Shown: one piece after another, positions 6,610 to 8,179 of the stretch
Layout: each line of letters starts with the position of its first letter
Position numbering within the stretch: position 1 is the stretch's first letter
Assembly: GCA_002435585.1 (NCBI GenBank)
Contig: DJDY01000176.1
Span: forward strand, 1 to 8,179
DNA: 8,179 bases
DNA from: Lachnospira sp. UBA5912
GTDB lineage: Bacteria > Bacillota > Clostridia > Lachnospirales > Lachnospiraceae
Reading direction: 5' to 3'
The notes under the pieces: generated by a model
What the model was told of the DNA's origin: nothing
The model's database searches: none
The model's input: only the letters and a program-made list of their open reading frames with translations
Translations under genes and position numbers: made by a program

Positions 6610-7664
6610 ATTCCCATCGCCTTTGCCTCTTTTATAATACCTGAATCCGGATTCACTGTCTTTAACTTACCTGCTACCTCACGAAGCGCAATCTTATCTA
6701 TCTGATCATTCTTAACACATACCATATAACCATATTCTTTATTGATTATAAGTTCAGTAGCCTTGGCACCCAGTCTTGAAGCTAATACTCTGTCATATGC
6801 ACATGGACTTCCGCCACGCTGTACATGACCTGGAACAGTGACTCTTACTTCCTGTCCTGTTCTTTCCATAATACCTGCTCCTATTCTATAAGCTGCTGAT
6901 GGAAAATGCTCTCTTTTTCTTATCTCTTTAAGCTCTTTTTTACTGAATTCTAATTCTTCCTTTGATATAATGCCTTCCGCTACTGCAAGTATTGTAAAGT
7001 GTTTTTTCTCTTTACTCCTTTTATTGATGGCTTCTACAACCTTATCAAGATCATAAGGTATCTCTGGAATAAGAATGACATCTGAACCACCTGCCATACC
7101 GGCATGCAATGTCAGCCATCCTGTCTTATGTCCCATAAGTTCTACTATAAACACCCTGCTGTGTGATGCAGCCGTTGTATGTATACAATCTATCGTATTA
7201 GTTGCTATATCAACAGCTGACTGAAATCCAAAACTTACATCGGTTCCAACAAGATCATTATCTATAGTTTTAGGAAGTGTAACTACATTAAGTCCCTCTT
7301 CACTTAACAGATTGGCTGTCTTATGCGTTCCGTTTCCACCTAGAATAACAAGACAATCAAGTCCTAATTCCTTATATGTTTTTTTCATGGATACTACTTT
7401 ATCTTTACCATTCTCATCAGGCTCTGTTATCTTTTTAAATGGAGTCCTTGATGTTCCAAGAATAGTTCCTCCTATGGTAAGTATTCCTGAGAAATCCCCA
7501 ACATTCATAATCTTATAATCATTATTAATAAGACCTTTATACCCATCAAGAAATCCATATATCTTGACATCAGGAATTTTATTATATAAACTCTTTGCTA
7601 CACCTCTCATAGCCGCATTCAAAGCCTGGCAGTCTCCACCACTTGTTAACATTCCAATCTTCAT
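6594..7664 (-). CDS. pfkA: 6-phosphofructokinase, PfkA superfamily (group III type signature)
   Basis: This phosphorylates fructose 6-phosphate to fructose 1,6-bisphosphate, the committed step of glycolysis, in the cytosol. The 356 residues carry the family motifs in order: GGDCQALNA (9-17), GGTILGTSR (65-73), GGNGT (109-113), PKTIDND (131-137, with catalytic D135 and metal-site D137), SHSRVFIVELMGHKTGWL (167-184), AEG (229-231), GHVQRGGSP (279-287) and YDRVLASRLG (290-299). Gly at 112 is the ATP-type residue (PPi enzymes have Asp), while Lys132 is the PPi-type residue. This mixture is known in group III ATP-PFKs, so ATP use is more likely but unproven. N111 replaces the Asp of the usual GGDG. 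It is longer than the 320-residue E. coli enzyme. AGAGG lies 6 nt before the ATG. The stop codon lies inside the start of ppk1. Confidence 0.95.
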   Translation of the reverse strand: MKIGMLTSGGDCQALNAAMRGVAKSLYNKIPDVKIYGFLDGYKGLINNDYKIMNVGDFSGILTIGGTILGTSRTPFKKITEPDENGKDKVVSMKKTYKELGLDCLVILGGNGTHKTANLLSEEGLNVVTLPKTIDNDLVGTDVSFGFQSAVDIATNTIDCIHTTAASHSRVFIVELMGHKTGWLTLHAGMAGGSDVILIPEIPYDLDKVVEAINKRSKEKKHFTILAVAEGIISKEELEFSKKELKEIRKREHFPSAAYRIGAGIMERTGQEVRVTVPGHVQRGGSPCAYDRVLASRLGAKATELIINKEYGYMVCVKNDQIDKIALREVAGKLKTVNPDSGIIKEAKAMGICFGD

Positions 7665-7679
7665 AATATACCTCTTTTC

Positions 7680-7695
7680 TGCGTATCCTTACGCA
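7680..7695 (-). repeat. Small hairpin next to the pfkA ribosome binding site
   Basis: TGCGT and ACGCA form a 5-bp stem with loop AAGGAT in sense orientation. It ends 9 nt before the AGAGG site of pfkA. The loop itself is SD-like. It could influence initiation, but no alternative pairing was identified. Confidence 0.35.
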
Positions 7696-7722
7696 CATAA
7701 CATCCTGAATTGTTTAGCCTAC

Positions 7723-7816
7723 CTTAATATCCCGCTTTTAAATATCTATATCAATTGTACATAACGGACTTATTACAATCTTAATACATACCACTTTCTA
7801 ATATCTATATTAAATT
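7723..7816. repeat. Imperfect direct repeat upstream of pfkA
   Basis: Two segments, 7723-7756 and 7780-7816, share the same order of words: CTTAATA, then CTTT, then an identical 11-mer AATATCTATAT (7741-7751 and 7800-7810, 59 nt apart). The likeness extends over about 34 bases with substitutions and a small gap, as expected of an old local duplication. Confidence 0.5.
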
Positions 7817-7823
7817 AGCGCCA

Positions 7824-7882
7824 ACAGATAATTCTCCATATTTCGCAACATATAATACATATGTTATGTAAATTTTATCTGT
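7824..7882. repeat. Nested inverted repeats in the pfkA leader
   Basis: The outer 8-bp arms ACAGATAA (7824-7831) and TTATCTGT (7875-7882) enclose a perfect 7-bp hairpin, AACATAT-AATAC-ATATGTT (7847-7865). A T-run follows only on the plus strand (GTTTTTATG), where no gene precedes it. In the pfkA sense RNA the structure has no U-tract, so it is a structured leader element and not a terminator of pfkA. Confidence 0.5.
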
Positions 7883-7926
7883 GTTTTTATGTAAAATCCA
7901 TGTAAATTCAGTACCATTGTAAAAAT
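7866..7926. repeat. Cluster of four ATGTAAA-like motifs
   Basis: ATGTAAATTT (7866), ATGTAAAATC (7889), ATGTAAATTC (7900) and TTGTAAAAAT (7917) lie in the same orientation within 61 bp, reading TTTACAT on the pfkA sense strand. The spacings are 23, 11 and 17 nt. In AT-rich DNA some recurrence is expected, but the shared core is denser here than in the other intergenic gaps. Confidence 0.4.
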
Positions 7927-7964
7927 TGTGCAACAATACCATTATTACTATGTTTTACCAGCTA

Positions 7965-7993
7965 ATTATACACTTATTCCTATAATATTACAA
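7965..7993 (-). promoter_or_regulatory. Probable promoter of the pfkA-ppk1 unit
   Basis: TTGTAA (7988-7993), a 17-nt spacer and a perfect TATAAT (7965-7970) on the minus strand make this the best sigma-A-type match in the window. Transcription would begin near 7958, giving a leader of about 295 nt before pfkA. No reading frame of note lies between, and no better promoter was found nearer the gene. Confidence 0.6.
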
Positions 7994-8179
7994 ATATTCA
8001 TCTTTATATGTTAAGATATTAAAATATATTAAAAATAATTAAAACTTAACACCATTTTAAACTTTTTTATACATGATTTAACAGCATACAAAACTAGCTT
8101 TTGCAGATTTACTTTTCAAAATTCGTTTTTCAAGATTCACTTTTTAAATATATTTTTGCTGTATATAACGTAATTATAT
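7994..8179. other. Gene-free AT-rich stretch at the window edge
   Basis: Together with 7665-7993 this makes a gap of 515 nt with no supported gene on either strand. This outer part holds the 14-bp tandem repeat (8089-8144) and a 6-bp inverted repeat, ATATAA-CGTAA-TTATAT, at 8163-8179. I see no terminator or gene end here that identifies the upstream neighbour. Confidence 0.5.
8089..8144. repeat. Degenerate 14-bp tandem repeat, four units
   Basis: Four adjacent units of exactly 14 bp, beginning at 8089, 8103, 8117 and 8131, follow the pattern CAAAATTCACTTTT. Each ends in TTTT, and each matches at least one other unit at 11 of 14 positions. A poorer fifth unit may follow at 8145. It is intergenic and upstream of the pfkA promoter. 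Confidence 0.55.

Noticed and set aside
7824..7890. Plus-strand terminator made of the nested hairpin plus GTTTTTATG
   Set aside because: No plus-strand gene lies upstream of it in the window, so there is no transcript for it to end.
7665..8179. Known riboswitch or T-box in the pfkA leader
   Set aside because: None of the conserved cores that I can recognise by eye is present. Only generic inverted repeats are visible.
1..8179. CRISPR array, insertion sequence, prophage or defence island
   Set aside because: No regularly spaced conserved repeats of CRISPR size, no transposase or integrase, and all genes are housekeeping or stress genes in one orientation.

Overview
The window comes from a low-GC Gram-positive bacterium, most likely a Clostridia member of the Lachnospiraceae type. 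The pointers are AT-rich intergenic DNA, heavy use of ATA and AGA codons, Shine-Dalgarno (SD) motifs of the AGGAGG kind, a stand-alone SufC/SufB pair without other suf genes, a small alarmone synthetase and a DUF5662-like protein. The lineage is inferred from gene style, not from a marker gene. All six supported genes lie on the minus strand, so transcription runs from high to low coordinates.

In transcription order. (1) 7665-8179 holds no gene. It carries a degenerate 14-bp tandem repeat (8089-8144), the best promoter of the window (TTGTAA-17-TATAAT, 7965-7993) and a leader of about 295 nt before pfkA, rich in inverted and direct repeats. (2) pfkA (6594-7664) is a 6-phosphofructokinase with a mixed ATP/PPi-type active-site signature. 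(3) ppk1 (3976-6609) is a polyphosphate kinase. It overlaps the end of pfkA by 16 bp and carries an Asn-rich, charged extension of about 187 residues ahead of a complete canonical core. (4) A DUF5662-like, His-rich protein (3246-3797) is followed by a textbook Rho-independent terminator (12-bp perfect stem).

(5) sufC (2301-2999) and a short SufB-type scaffold (1263-2180) form a minimal Fe-S assembly pair. The pair is isolated by the terminator upstream and a second terminator-like hairpin downstream (1073-1133). A GC-rich 12-bp palindrome lies in the sufC leader. (6) A single-domain (p)ppGpp synthetase, closest by eye to YwaC/RelP, occupies 50-838 and has its own extended -10 promoter.

Functionally, pfkA-ppk1 places glycolytic commitment and polyphosphate synthesis under coupled translation. 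sufCB supplies a minimal Fe-S scaffold and its ATPase, but no cysteine desulfurase is present here. The alarmone synthetase is a stress-signalling gene that looks independently transcribed. No mobile element, CRISPR array, tRNA or rRNA was seen. The genes are core-like. The least explained parts are the ppk1 N-terminal extension with its internal start signal and the long repeat-rich pfkA leader.
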